Of a stretch of 64,000 nt of DNA, positions 54,114-61,721 are shown in pieces. The notes under the pieces are model-generated. The model ran no database searches, was not told where the DNA came from, and saw nothing but the letters and a program-made list of their open reading frames with translations. The DNA is taken from the NCBI GenBank assembly GCA_017620475.1, contig JAFZQI010000028.1, positions 17,517 to 81,516 on the forward strand, in the 5' to 3' direction. Within the stretch, counting starts at the first letter, position 1; the number at the start of each line of letters is the position of its first letter. Source of the DNA: Clostridiales bacterium. Lineage in GTDB: Bacteria > Bacillota > Clostridia > Saccharofermentanales > Saccharofermentanaceae. Position numbers and translations under genes: made by a program.

Positions 54114-54142
54114 TTGCCATTGCGGATATTTATTTATATAAT
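54114..54142 (+). promoter_or_regulatory. Promoter of the DUF4015 gene
   Basis: TTGCCA (54114-54119), a 17-bp spacer and a perfect TATAAT (54137-54142), about 52 bp upstream of ATG 54194. Confidence 0.75.
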
Positions 54143-54193
54143 GAATTGGGTTTTTGTAACCTGCATTTCATAATGAAACGAGAAGGTTTTTGT

Positions 54194-55594
54194 ATGGGAT
54201 ATTCAATGTCACGCGAACAGAAAAGAGCGCGCATCAGACTGCTTCGTAAGATAGTCGCGGTGCTGTTCCTTCTTTGCGCAATTACCCTTATTGCAGATAT
54301 CGTCTGCGCGATCATTCTGATCGCCGGCGGTGGCAAGTCTAAGGATACTGACAAAGAAACAACGGCTCAGGTTTCTGTTGTCTCGGATGTAGATCCGTCC
54401 GGTTCAGACACTTCCGATTCGTCTGAACCGGCGGATACGTCTCCGGCTCCCGGCATCGAAGTTAAGGAATACCTTCCGGTCAATGATCTTGCTGAATCTT
54501 ACTGGGGACCGCTTCCCGCCGTTTCGGAAGTCAAGCCCGTACAGCATAATGAAGTACACGGAATCTATGTTGCGGCTGCCGCACACATGGATGACAACAT
54601 TGCATTGGCCAACAGTTCGGATGTCAACGCCTTCGTACTGGATCTGAAGGACGAAGCCAACGGAGTTCTTTTCAATAGTAATAATGAATTAGCGAAATCG
54701 ATGACGCTGTACTCCTACTCCCGCGATAAGGATTCCGGAGCAGAGACATGGACGGAGAAAGGAAACTACGTGTCCGCAGCTTACGATCTGGATGCCGTGA
54801 TCAAGAAGTGTCACGACAACGGGATCAAGGTCATCGGACGAATCGTCTGCTTTAACGATATTTCTCTTGCGAAGAACATGCCGGACTGGAGCATAAAGGA
54901 TGCCAACGGAAATACCATGCGTTTCAAGCTGGAAGGCTATCACATGTTCGTTAATCCGTATAAACCGGAGGTTTGGGATTTCCTGATCGACATCGCTCTT
55001 GAAGCCATCGAGCGCGGCGTGGATGAGATCCAGTTCGACTACGTCCGTTTCCCGACCATCAGCACCAAGAGCGGTGAGAGCCCGTACTTCGGACCGGAGG
55101 ATTCGACTCCGACACGTATCGATGCGATCAACCGTTTCCTGCAGACAGCACGCCGCCGCATCCAGGATCCCACAGGTATCCCGGTAACCGCAGACGTGTT
55201 CGGTATTATTCTTTCCAGCGAACTCGACGGCAAGCTTATCGGTCAGGGCTGGAGTACTGTCGGTCTTACAGGTGTTGATGCGGTCTGCCCGATGCTCTAT
55301 CCTTCGCACTATGCAAGCAATACGGTTCTCAACGGAACGAATTTTGATTATCCGGATCTCTACCCGCACGATGTCATGTACAACGCTTTGATTGCGGGTA
55401 AGCAGGCCGCCTCCGCTGAAGGCTATGCGACTGTGCGTCCTTACGTTCAGGCATTTACCGCAACCTGGGTCTCCCAGCACCTCAACTACAAAGTGCCGGA
55501 GGTCAAGGCACAGATCCAGGCTATCTACGATGCCGGCTATAGTGAATGGATCCTGTGGAATGCTTCAGGAAACTACACTAACCGCTACGAGTAA
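54194..55594 (+). CDS. DUF4015 glycosyl-hydrolase-like protein, membrane-anchored
   Basis: 466 residues from ATG 54194 with GAGAAGG upstream; a frame reaching 54146 is rejected. A basic start, one helix at about 17-42, an acidic Ser/Thr/Asp spacer to about 85, then a (beta/alpha)8-like domain: HGIYVAAAAHMDDN, NAFVLDLKDEANGV, IKVIGRIVCFND, EIQFDYVRFPT and VCPMLYPSHY. This is the DUF4015 family of putative glycoside hydrolases, with Asp in the DLKDE and QFDYVRFP phrases as catalytic candidates. It acts outside the cell, anchored by its N-terminal helix. Substrate unknown; cell-wall or surface polysaccharide is possible. Confidence 0.8.
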   Translation: MGYSMSREQKRARIRLLRKIVAVLFLLCAITLIADIVCAIILIAGGGKSKDTDKETTAQVSVVSDVDPSGSDTSDSSEPADTSPAPGIEVKEYLPVNDLAESYWGPLPAVSEVKPVQHNEVHGIYVAAAAHMDDNIALANSSDVNAFVLDLKDEANGVLFNSNNELAKSMTLYSYSRDKDSGAETWTEKGNYVSAAYDLDAVIKKCHDNGIKVIGRIVCFNDISLAKNMPDWSIKDANGNTMRFKLEGYHMFVNPYKPEVWDFLIDIALEAIERGVDEIQFDYVRFPTISTKSGESPYFGPEDSTPTRIDAINRFLQTARRRIQDPTGIPVTADVFGIILSSELDGKLIGQGWSTVGLTGVDAVCPMLYPSHYASNTVLNGTNFDYPDLYPHDVMYNALIAGKQAASAEGYATVRPYVQAFTATWVSQHLNYKVPEVKAQIQAIYDAGYSEWILWNASGNYTNRYE

Positions 55595-55625
55595 AACAAA
55601 AGCAAGAAAGGCTTCTTTCTGAAAT

Positions 55626-55658
55626 GGCCCCCTGAAGTTGAACAAACTTCGGGGGGTC
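55626..55658 (+). terminator. Hairpin after the DUF4015 gene
   Basis: GGCCCCCTGAAGTT pairs with AACTTCGGGGGGTC (with G-U pairs) around a 5-nt loop; the T run that follows is short (ACTTTAG). An 11-nt direct repeat, GGCTTCTTTCT, lies on both sides. Confidence 0.6.
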
Positions 55659-55715
55659 ACTTTAGTCAGGGCTTCTTTCTTCAAGTTGTTATATTGGTGC
55701 AAAAAATAACTTCTC

Positions 55716-55734
55716 TTGAAATGAAAATCATTTC
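55716..55734. promoter_or_regulatory. Fur-box-like palindrome upstream of the rnf operon
   Basis: TGAAATGA, AAA, TCATTTCA: perfect 8-bp arms. Its core AATGAAAATCATT differs at one position from AATGATAATCATT of the Fur consensus. It lies about 70 bp upstream of rnfC, and AT-rich -10-like text (TATATT, 55760-55765) follows. Iron-responsive control fits the many iron-sulfur clusters of Rnf. Confidence 0.5.
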
Positions 55735-55801
55735 ATCACTTTCAATATATATGTGTTACTATATTTCTATAAGACCATCGGAGAAAGCAGGTACCTAACC
55801 C

Positions 55802-57199
55802 ATGCCGCTACGATCGATACATGCTTTTGCGGGAGGCGTGCATCCTCTCGGAAACAAGAATACCGACGTTTTACCTTCTATTCATTTACACGGGTTCTCT
55901 GAGGTGGAACTGCTTATGCAGCAGCATATCGGTCCGCCATGCACCTGTGTCGTCCGGCCCGGCGACCATGTCGATGTGGGCACTCTTGTGGGCAAGGCCG
56001 AAAAGCCGATGTCCGTCCCGATCCACTCAAGTATATCCGGAACCGTCAAAGAGGTGCATTATGTAGTGTCCGCCAATGGCGCCCCGGTCGAAGCGGTGCG
56101 TATTGAGTCGGACTTCAAGCACACGATCAATCCCTTCTGCCGTCCGCCGAAAGTCGAGTCCTTCGAGGACTTCGTACAGATGATCCGTGACTCCGGTCTC
56201 GTGGGTCTCGGCGGTGCCGCTTTCCCTACCTATATCAAGGTCAATCCGCCAAAGAATAAAATGCCGGATACGCTCATCGTAAATGCCGCGGAGTGCGAGC
56301 CGTATATCACGGCGGACTACCGTCAGATCTGTGAACATCCGGATGATATTATCGACGGCATCCTTTGTGTCATGAAGTGGCTGGAGATCCCGAAGACCAT
56401 TATCGGCGTTGAAGACAACAAACCCCTCGTTACGCGTATCTTCTCCCACGAGATCAAGAAGCGCGTATATAAGACCGGCAAACATCCGGATATTGAAGTT
56501 AAGACACTTAAGACCATCTATCCGCAAGGCGCGGAGAAGATGCTGATCTATACCCTTACCGGAAGGAAAGTTCCTCCAGGAAAACTTCCGATTGATGTGC
56601 ACACACTCGTTATGAATGTCAGTACGCTGCGTTTCATCGGATTGTACCTCAAGGAAGGCATTCCGCTTACCAGAAAGCGTATGACACTTGACGGTTCCGC
56701 CCTCAATACACCGGGCAACTTCATCGTGCCGATCGGTGCGAGGATCCAGGATATTATTGAAGCGGCCGGCGGTACACGTGAAGAGCCGAAGAAGATCATT
56801 ATGGGTGGTGCCATGATGGGTGTTGCGCTTGACCGTATCGATCACGGCATCATCAAAGCCAACAACGCGATCCTCGTCTTCGGATCGGAAGAAACGACAC
56901 TCCCTCCGGAGTCTCCGTGCATCCGATGCGGACGCTGCGTGGCTTCCTGCCCGATGGATCTTATCCCCTGCGGCATCGACAAAGCCTCCCGTCTGCGTGA
57001 TCCGGAAATGCTCGAGAAATACCACGTCATGGATTGCATCGAGTGCGGATGCTGCACCTATGCCTGTCCTTCCAAGCGTTATCTGACGCAGAGCATTAAG
57101 AACGGCAAAGTCATGGTACGTGCTGAACGGGCACGTATTAAGAAGGAGCAGGAGCTCCTGGCCTCATCTGAACAAAAAGGAGGTAATACTCCCTCATGA
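55802..57199 (+). CDS. rnfC: Rnf complex subunit C (NADH-side iron-sulfur protein)
   Basis: 465 residues. It has the N-terminal barrel typical of RnfC, an NADH/FMN-binding core (VGLGGAAFPTYIK, VNAAECEPYI) and two 4Fe-4S motifs near the C-terminus, CIRCGRCVASCP and CIECGCCTYACP. In Rnf it exchanges electrons with NAD on the cytoplasmic side, linked to ferredoxin oxidation and ion pumping. The upstream region carries the Fur-like palindrome. Its stop overlaps the start of rnfD by four bases, and the operon order C-D-G-E-A-B is that of acetogens and other Clostridia. Confidence 0.95.
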   Translation: MPLRSIHAFAGGVHPLGNKNTDVLPSIHLHGFSEVELLMQQHIGPPCTCVVRPGDHVDVGTLVGKAEKPMSVPIHSSISGTVKEVHYVVSANGAPVEAVRIESDFKHTINPFCRPPKVESFEDFVQMIRDSGLVGLGGAAFPTYIKVNPPKNKMPDTLIVNAAECEPYITADYRQICEHPDDIIDGILCVMKWLEIPKTIIGVEDNKPLVTRIFSHEIKKRVYKTGKHPDIEVKTLKTIYPQGAEKMLIYTLTGRKVPPGKLPIDVHTLVMNVSTLRFIGLYLKEGIPLTRKRMTLDGSALNTPGNFIVPIGARIQDIIEAAGGTREEPKKIIMGGAMMGVALDRIDHGIIKANNAILVFGSEETTLPPESPCIRCGRCVASCPMDLIPCGIDKASRLRDPEMLEKYHVMDCIECGCCTYACPSKRYLTQSIKNGKVMVRAERARIKKEQELLASSEQKGGNTPS

Positions 57200-58206
57200 A
57201 ACTGCAAGTCTCCCACTCTCCTCATGTCCGGGACAAAGCGACCACACAATCCATCATGCGGGATGTGGTCATCGCTCTTCTGCCTGCGACATTTGCCGGG
57301 TGGTATTATTTCGGGATCCGCGCGGTCCTGATCACACTCGTATCTGTTGTTTCCTGTGTCGGCTTCGAGTACCTCTGCCGCCGCGTGATGAAAAGAAACA
57401 ATACCATCTCGGATCTGTCCGCGGTGGTGACCGGTCTTCTTCTTGCGATGAATCTTCCGGTATCCCTTCCGCTTTACATGGTCGTCGTCGGTGCGGCTTT
57501 TGCCATCGTGGTCGTCAAGCAGATGTTCGGTGGCATCGGCAATAACTTTGTCAATCCGGCAATTGCGGCCCGTATCTTCTTAGTGATCTGTTTCCCGAAG
57601 GCCATGACCTCTTGGGTCGTACGGGCCGGTGCATGGTACAGCCTGAAGTCGGTGGATGCCGTTTCTTCGGCTACTCCTCTTACCCAGTTCCAGGGCGCAG
57701 ATGCGCCTTCCATGTGGGATCTCTTTATCGGAAACACGGCAGGATGTATCGGTGAGGTGTGTATACTGGCACTTCTAATCGGCGCCGCTTACCTGTTCGT
57801 CCGTCATGTGATCCAGCCCTGGATCCCGCTGGCTTATCTAGGAACGTTCCTGATCGTGGTATTCTTCTTCGGCAAAGCCAATGTCTTCCACTTCAGCGGA
57901 AACCTCGCCACATTGGACGGATGGCAAGTGCTTTTCCACGAGTGCTGTTACATGCTTCTTTCCGGAGGCCTTGTGCTCGGTGCATTCTTCATGGCAACCG
58001 ACTATGTCACTTCCCCGCTGACCGTCAAGGGCAAGCTGCTCTTTGGTCTGGGGTGCGGCATCCTGACTTTCCTGATCCGCTACTACAGCAACATGGCCGA
58101 GGGCGTGTCTTTCTCGATCCTTCTTATGAATATCCTGACTCCGCATATCGATGACTGGACGATGGGTAAGCCTTTCGGGGAGGTGAAAGAAAATGTCAAA
58201 GCTTAA
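57196..58206 (+). CDS. rnfD: Rnf complex subunit D (membrane flavoprotein)
   Basis: 336 residues with about ten membrane helices. Covalent FMN is expected on the Thr of SSATPLTQF. The start follows AAAGGAGG and overlaps rnfC (ATGA); the end overlaps rnfG by 14 bp. It helps form the ion-translocating core of the complex in the cytoplasmic membrane. Confidence 0.95.
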   Translation: MKLQVSHSPHVRDKATTQSIMRDVVIALLPATFAGWYYFGIRAVLITLVSVVSCVGFEYLCRRVMKRNNTISDLSAVVTGLLLAMNLPVSLPLYMVVVGAAFAIVVVKQMFGGIGNNFVNPAIAARIFLVICFPKAMTSWVVRAGAWYSLKSVDAVSSATPLTQFQGADAPSMWDLFIGNTAGCIGEVCILALLIGAAYLFVRHVIQPWIPLAYLGTFLIVVFFFGKANVFHFSGNLATLDGWQVLFHECCYMLLSGGLVLGAFFMATDYVTSPLTVKGKLLFGLGCGILTFLIRYYSNMAEGVSFSILLMNILTPHIDDWTMGKPFGEVKENVKA

Positions 58207-58780
58207 GTTCCGAGATTTTCTTCCGGCCCTGATCCTGGCTCTGATCTGCGGCATTTGCGTTTTCCTTCTGGCCGGCACGTATTCCCTCACCAAAGGCGAG
58301 ATCGCCAAGCAGGAGGAAGCCGGTGCACAGGAAAGAAAACTCACGATCTTCCCTGAAGCGAAATCCTTCGAGCCGGTACACTATTCCGAAGCGATCGGCA
58401 ATGAACTGAAAAACCGTGGTATTGAACCGGATGAGGTATATAAGGCATATGCGACGGACGGATCGATCCTGGGATACATCTTCGTAAATACCGGATTCGG
58501 CTATGCCGGAAACATCGTCACGACGACCGGTATCGACGTGGAAGGCAAGATCGTTATGGTAATTGCCACTGCCGCATCGGATACCCCGAAGCTTGGTAAA
58601 GAAGTGGAAGGCCGGCCTTTCCTTGACGGGTTTACCGGACTTTCAACAGAAAGCGAGATCGTACTGAACAAAGACGTGTCCGCCGTTTCCGGCGCGACGA
58701 TCTCTTCCCGCGCGGCGACCGGATGTATCAACCACGCGAGAGAATCCTATCTGGTGTTAAAGGAAGGGGGGCTGATCTGA
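58193..58780 (+). CDS. rnfG: Rnf complex subunit G (covalent FMN protein)
   Basis: 195 residues: one N-terminal membrane helix and an extracytoplasmic FMN-binding domain. The flavin attachment site is the Thr of SGATISSR near the C-terminus. GGGGAGG lies just before its ATG, inside the end of rnfD. It passes electrons between membrane flavins in the complex. Confidence 0.95.
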   Translation: MSKLKFRDFLPALILALICGICVFLLAGTYSLTKGEIAKQEEAGAQERKLTIFPEAKSFEPVHYSEAIGNELKNRGIEPDEVYKAYATDGSILGYIFVNTGFGYAGNIVTTTGIDVEGKIVMVIATAASDTPKLGKEVEGRPFLDGFTGLSTESEIVLNKDVSAVSGATISSRAATGCINHARESYLVLKEGGLI

Positions 58781-58781
58781 T

Positions 58782-59555
58782 ATGAGCGAAAACAAGATGA
58801 AAGATGTTACCTATCGTTCACCGGATGAGCGTCTTGCCGAAAAGAAGAGCAAATATACGCCGAAGTCCATCTTCCTCAATGGCGTTCTCTTTGAGAATCC
58901 GGCGCTTCGTCTTGTACTGGGAACCTGTCCGCTCCTGGCGGTGACGATTTCCGCGAAATCATCTCTGTTTATGGGTCTGGCGGTCATCTTCGTACTGACG
59001 GCCTCGGAGGCGATCATCTCACTTCTTCGGAATGTCATCCCGAACAAAGTCCGTATTCCGGCCTTCATTACGATCATCGCGACATTCGTTACGATCGTAC
59101 AGATGATCATCTCCGCGTATTTCCCGGCCCTTAACGAATCGCTGGGAATCTATATTCCTTTGATCGTTGTAAACTGTATCCTTCTGGCCCGTGCCGAGAC
59201 TTTCGCCAGCAAGCAGAAGGTCCTTCCGAGTATCCTGGATGGTCTTTCGATGGGGACCGGCTTTACACTGGCTCTTCTTCTCATGGGATCGATCCGCGAG
59301 ATCCTGGGATGCGGCACCTTCTTTGATATGCAGCTTCCTCTTTTCGGTTCCGTGATCGAACCGATGATGTTCTTCATGATGCCTCCGGGAGGATTCTTCG
59401 TTTTCGGTATCTGCATCTGTCTTGTTCAGATCCTGATGAAGAAACAGGAGAAACACTCCTCCTCCAGTCAGGGCACTTCTCCGTGCGGTACTTCAAGTGC
59501 TAACGACTGCCTGTCCTGCGCAGGCTGCAATCTTTGTAAGGGAAAGGAGGAGTAA
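58782..59555 (+). CDS. rnfE: Rnf complex subunit E with a cysteine-rich C-terminal tail
   Basis: 257 residues, with about six membrane helices as expected for RnfE/RnfA. Beyond the usual end, a Ser-rich linker leads to a tail with Cys235, Cys243, Cys246, Cys249 and Cys252, the last four spaced C-x2-C-x2-C-x2-C. That spacing could hold a 4Fe-4S cluster or another metal. RnfE in its usual form ends before this tail. GGGGGG precedes ATG 58782, one base after the rnfG stop. The core role is ion translocation in the Rnf complex; the tail is an added element of unknown use. Confidence 0.95.
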   Translation: MSENKMKDVTYRSPDERLAEKKSKYTPKSIFLNGVLFENPALRLVLGTCPLLAVTISAKSSLFMGLAVIFVLTASEAIISLLRNVIPNKVRIPAFITIIATFVTIVQMIISAYFPALNESLGIYIPLIVVNCILLARAETFASKQKVLPSILDGLSMGTGFTLALLLMGSIREILGCGTFFDMQLPLFGSVIEPMMFFMMPPGGFFVFGICICLVQILMKKQEKHSSSSQGTSPCGTSSANDCLSCAGCNLCKGKEE

Positions 59556-59558
59556 AAC

Positions 59559-60155
59559 ATGACCAAAGAATTCCTGATCATTATCTTCTCCGCCATACTG
59601 GTCGACAACTTCGTACTTTCTAAGTTCATGGGCATCTGCTCATTCCTGGGTGTATCCAAGAATCTTAAGACGGCGATGGGTATGTCCGGCGCGGTAGTGT
59701 GCGTCATGCTCGTTGCCTCCGCCATCACCTGGCCGATCCAGCATCTTCTGCTCAATCCTTTGAACCTCGGCTATCTGCAGACGCTGGTATTCATTCTCGT
59801 TATCGCCGCACTCGTACAGATGATCGAGATGATTATGAAGAAATCCATGCCGCCGCTTCATAAGGCGCTGGGTATCTATCTGCCTTTGATCACCACAAAC
59901 TGCGCCGTTCTCGGTGTGACGATATTGAACATCAACTCGAATTATACCTTTGCCGAGTCCATGGTCAATGCGCTCGGTACAGGTGTTGGATTTACGCTTT
60001 CACTGTTTCTGTTCTCCGGTGTTCGCTCGCGGATCGATAAAGCGGATGTACCGGAAGCCCTCAAAGGTCTTCCAATCACCCTGATCTCCGCGTCGCTTGT
60101 GGCCGTTTCGTTCCTGGGGTTCAAGGGCGTAGTCGAGAATCTGTTTGGAGGTTGA
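59559..60155 (+). CDS. rnfA: Rnf complex subunit A (membrane protein)
   Basis: 198 residues, six membrane helices, homologous to RnfE but without the tail. The conserved start IFSAILVDNFVLSKFMG and the phrase TTNCAVLG, with its membrane Cys, are typical. In solved Rnf structures the RnfA/RnfE pair shares a 2Fe-2S cluster within the membrane. It begins 3 bp after rnfE with AAAGGAGG upstream. Confidence 0.95.
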   Translation: MTKEFLIIIFSAILVDNFVLSKFMGICSFLGVSKNLKTAMGMSGAVVCVMLVASAITWPIQHLLLNPLNLGYLQTLVFILVIAALVQMIEMIMKKSMPPLHKALGIYLPLITTNCAVLGVTILNINSNYTFAESMVNALGTGVGFTLSLFLFSGVRSRIDKADVPEALKGLPITLISASLVAVSFLGFKGVVENLFGG

Positions 60156-60161
60156 TGACTC

Positions 60162-60974
60162 ATGGTTGATATTCTTATTCCTACCGGCATCATGTTGGGT
60201 ATCGCCCTCCTTCTCGGATTACTGATCGTGCTCGTATCCAGAGCTTTTGCCGTAGAAAAAAACGAAACGAAAGAGAAGATCCTGGAAGCGCTTCCCGGTG
60301 CGAACTGCGGCGGATGCGGATTTGCGGGATGCGAAGGGTATGCGGATTACCTTTCCAAGAACGGAACCAATACGGGGCTTTGTGCCGTAGGCGGCAGTGA
60401 CTGTGCCCGTGAGATCGCTTCTATCCTCGGTGTAGAAGCGGCGATCCCCGAAAAGAAGATCGCCGTGCTGCGCTGCCAGGGAACCTGCGAGCAGACCAGC
60501 AAGCGTTATGTCTATCTCGGCACCAGCAGCTGTCATGCAGCGGCAGGACTTCTCGGCGGACCGAACTCCTGTACATTCGGATGTCTCGGATTCGGCGACT
60601 GCACCGCAGTCTGTGCTTTTGGCGCATTGAAATTAAAAGACGGCATCGTATCTGTCGACCGCGCGCTGTGCCATGGCTGCGGACAATGCGTGAAAGTCTG
60701 TCCGAAGAAGCTTCTGGAGCTCATGCCGATCACTGCTACGGTCGCCGTCCGCTGCCAGAATGAGTGGCCGGGCGCCAGAACAAGGAAGAACTGTAATATC
60801 GGATGTATCGGTTGCCAGAAGTGTGTAAGATCTTGTCCACAGGGAGCAATTTCGATGAGAGAGTCCCTGGCCGTCATCGATCAGAGCAAGTGCATCCACT
60901 GTGATGCCTGCGTGAACGGATGTCCTACTCACGCGATTGCTTTCCTTCGCAAAGAGGCACAAAAACAGGAGTGA
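60162..60974 (+). CDS. rnfB: Rnf complex subunit B (ferredoxin-accepting iron-sulfur protein)
   Basis: 270 residues. One N-terminal helix, an RnfB-type cluster motif (NCGGCGFAGCEGYA), then several ferredoxin-like 4Fe-4S motifs: CTFGCLGFGDCTAVC, CHGCGQCVKVCP, CNIGCIGCQKCVRSCP (split at CIGCQKC) and CIHCDACVNGCP. It takes electrons from reduced ferredoxin and feeds the membrane chain. GGAGG precedes its ATG. It ends the operon before a strong terminator. Confidence 0.95.
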   Translation: MVDILIPTGIMLGIALLLGLLIVLVSRAFAVEKNETKEKILEALPGANCGGCGFAGCEGYADYLSKNGTNTGLCAVGGSDCAREIASILGVEAAIPEKKIAVLRCQGTCEQTSKRYVYLGTSSCHAAAGLLGGPNSCTFGCLGFGDCTAVCAFGALKLKDGIVSVDRALCHGCGQCVKVCPKKLLELMPITATVAVRCQNEWPGARTRKNCNIGCIGCQKCVRSCPQGAISMRESLAVIDQSKCIHCDACVNGCPTHAIAFLRKEAQKQE

Positions 60975-61000
60975 TCCATTCTCATTTACCTAAACGTGAA

Positions 61001-61035
61001 AAGCCCTCTTCGTCATCTCTTTACGAAGAGGGCTT
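61001..61035. terminator. Bidirectional terminator between rnfB and the DUF6273 lipoprotein gene
   Basis: A perfect 13-bp stem, AAGCCCTCTTCGT (61001-61013) with its complement (61023-61035), lying between convergent genes. Confidence 0.85.
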
Positions 61036-61042
61036 CTGTTAT

Positions 61043-61690
61043 CTAGAGATCTACCCATATCGCCGGACGGACACCGAAGTTTCCAATATCCACCGTGCCA
61101 TCGCGATAGCTTACCGTGCCATTGAGGTCGATGACACAATAGTAGAAGATGTTGTCTCCTCGTGACCGAAGCCACCAATGTGTGATCGTAGCATAGGTCA
61201 CGGTCTCGGCATAGCGTGTCGTCTGTCCAAGACGGTCCGGAATCCTCCGCACGTACTTTTCAACCTCGTCCACACTCAGAAGGAACACTTTATCATCTGT
61301 ATCGTTTCCACCCGGTGTTCCCGTATACGGATTATCCTGATTCACGACGCGGGTCGTTAAGATGCGATTTTGTTCGCCGGAAGAAAAGGCCTCATTCAGA
61401 AATTCATCATTCAGCCATGCCCGCATCGAACATTCCTCCCATGTCACATCGCGATAAAAATCGATCTCATGTCCATCCAGAACATATTTGGAAAGAAGCA
61501 ATACTCCGTCATCGTTCTTATCCAGAACGATCCATTGGATCTCCTCATCCTTATACGTGCCGAATGTGACTTCGTCACCGATCCGCGCGCGGGTCTTCTT
61601 GCTTTTCCCGCAGCCGGAAGACACAAGCAGCGACAGGACGGTACAAATCGCCATCACCTTACAAACAGTATGTTTTTTAAGTCCCTTCAT
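61043..61690 (-). CDS. DUF6273 lipoprotein
   Basis: 215 residues from ATG 61690, with GGGGGAAA upstream. The signal peptide ends VSSGC with the lipid-bearing Cys at 27, followed by one DUF6273 domain (TFGTYKDEEIQWIVLD, MRAWLNDEFLNEAF, WWLRSRGD, GVRPAIWVDL). The same domain is in the FN3 protein at 35136-37238. It is the third gene of the sigma factor operon, 31 bp after the DUF4179 gene, so its expression is tied to that regulatory pair. Function unknown. Confidence 0.8.
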   Translation of the reverse strand: MKGLKKHTVCKVMAICTVLSLLVSSGCGKSKKTRARIGDEVTFGTYKDEEIQWIVLDKNDDGVLLLSKYVLDGHEIDFYRDVTWEECSMRAWLNDEFLNEAFSSGEQNRILTTRVVNQDNPYTGTPGGNDTDDKVFLLSVDEVEKYVRRIPDRLGQTTRYAETVTYATITHWWLRSRGDNIFYYCVIDLNGTVSYRDGTVDIGNFGVRPAIWVDL

Positions 61691-61721
61691 CCGTATTTCC
61701 CCCAACATTCCGCCGCGCGGT

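Larger units (their letters stand above)
5307..60620. repeat. Dispersed motif AAAAGCAC (mostly AAAAGCACTG), at least 23 copies
   Basis: Exact AAAAGCACT on the + strand begins at 9097, 11327, 21395, 22759, 27259, 29846, 32480, 39997, 43644, 45884 and 53819; its complement AGTGCTTTT begins at 18401, 27410, 41645, 42288 and 57927. AAAAGCACC or its complement is at 5307, 6937, 11096, 20505, 32781 and 50438, and TGTGCTTTT at 60612. The base before AAAA is nearly always C or G. The copies fall in several reading frames (for example Ser-Ala-Phe, Val-Leu-Phe, Lys-Ala-Leu) and on both strands, so the signal is in the DNA and not the proteins. Counts are by eye and may miss some. Confidence 0.8.
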
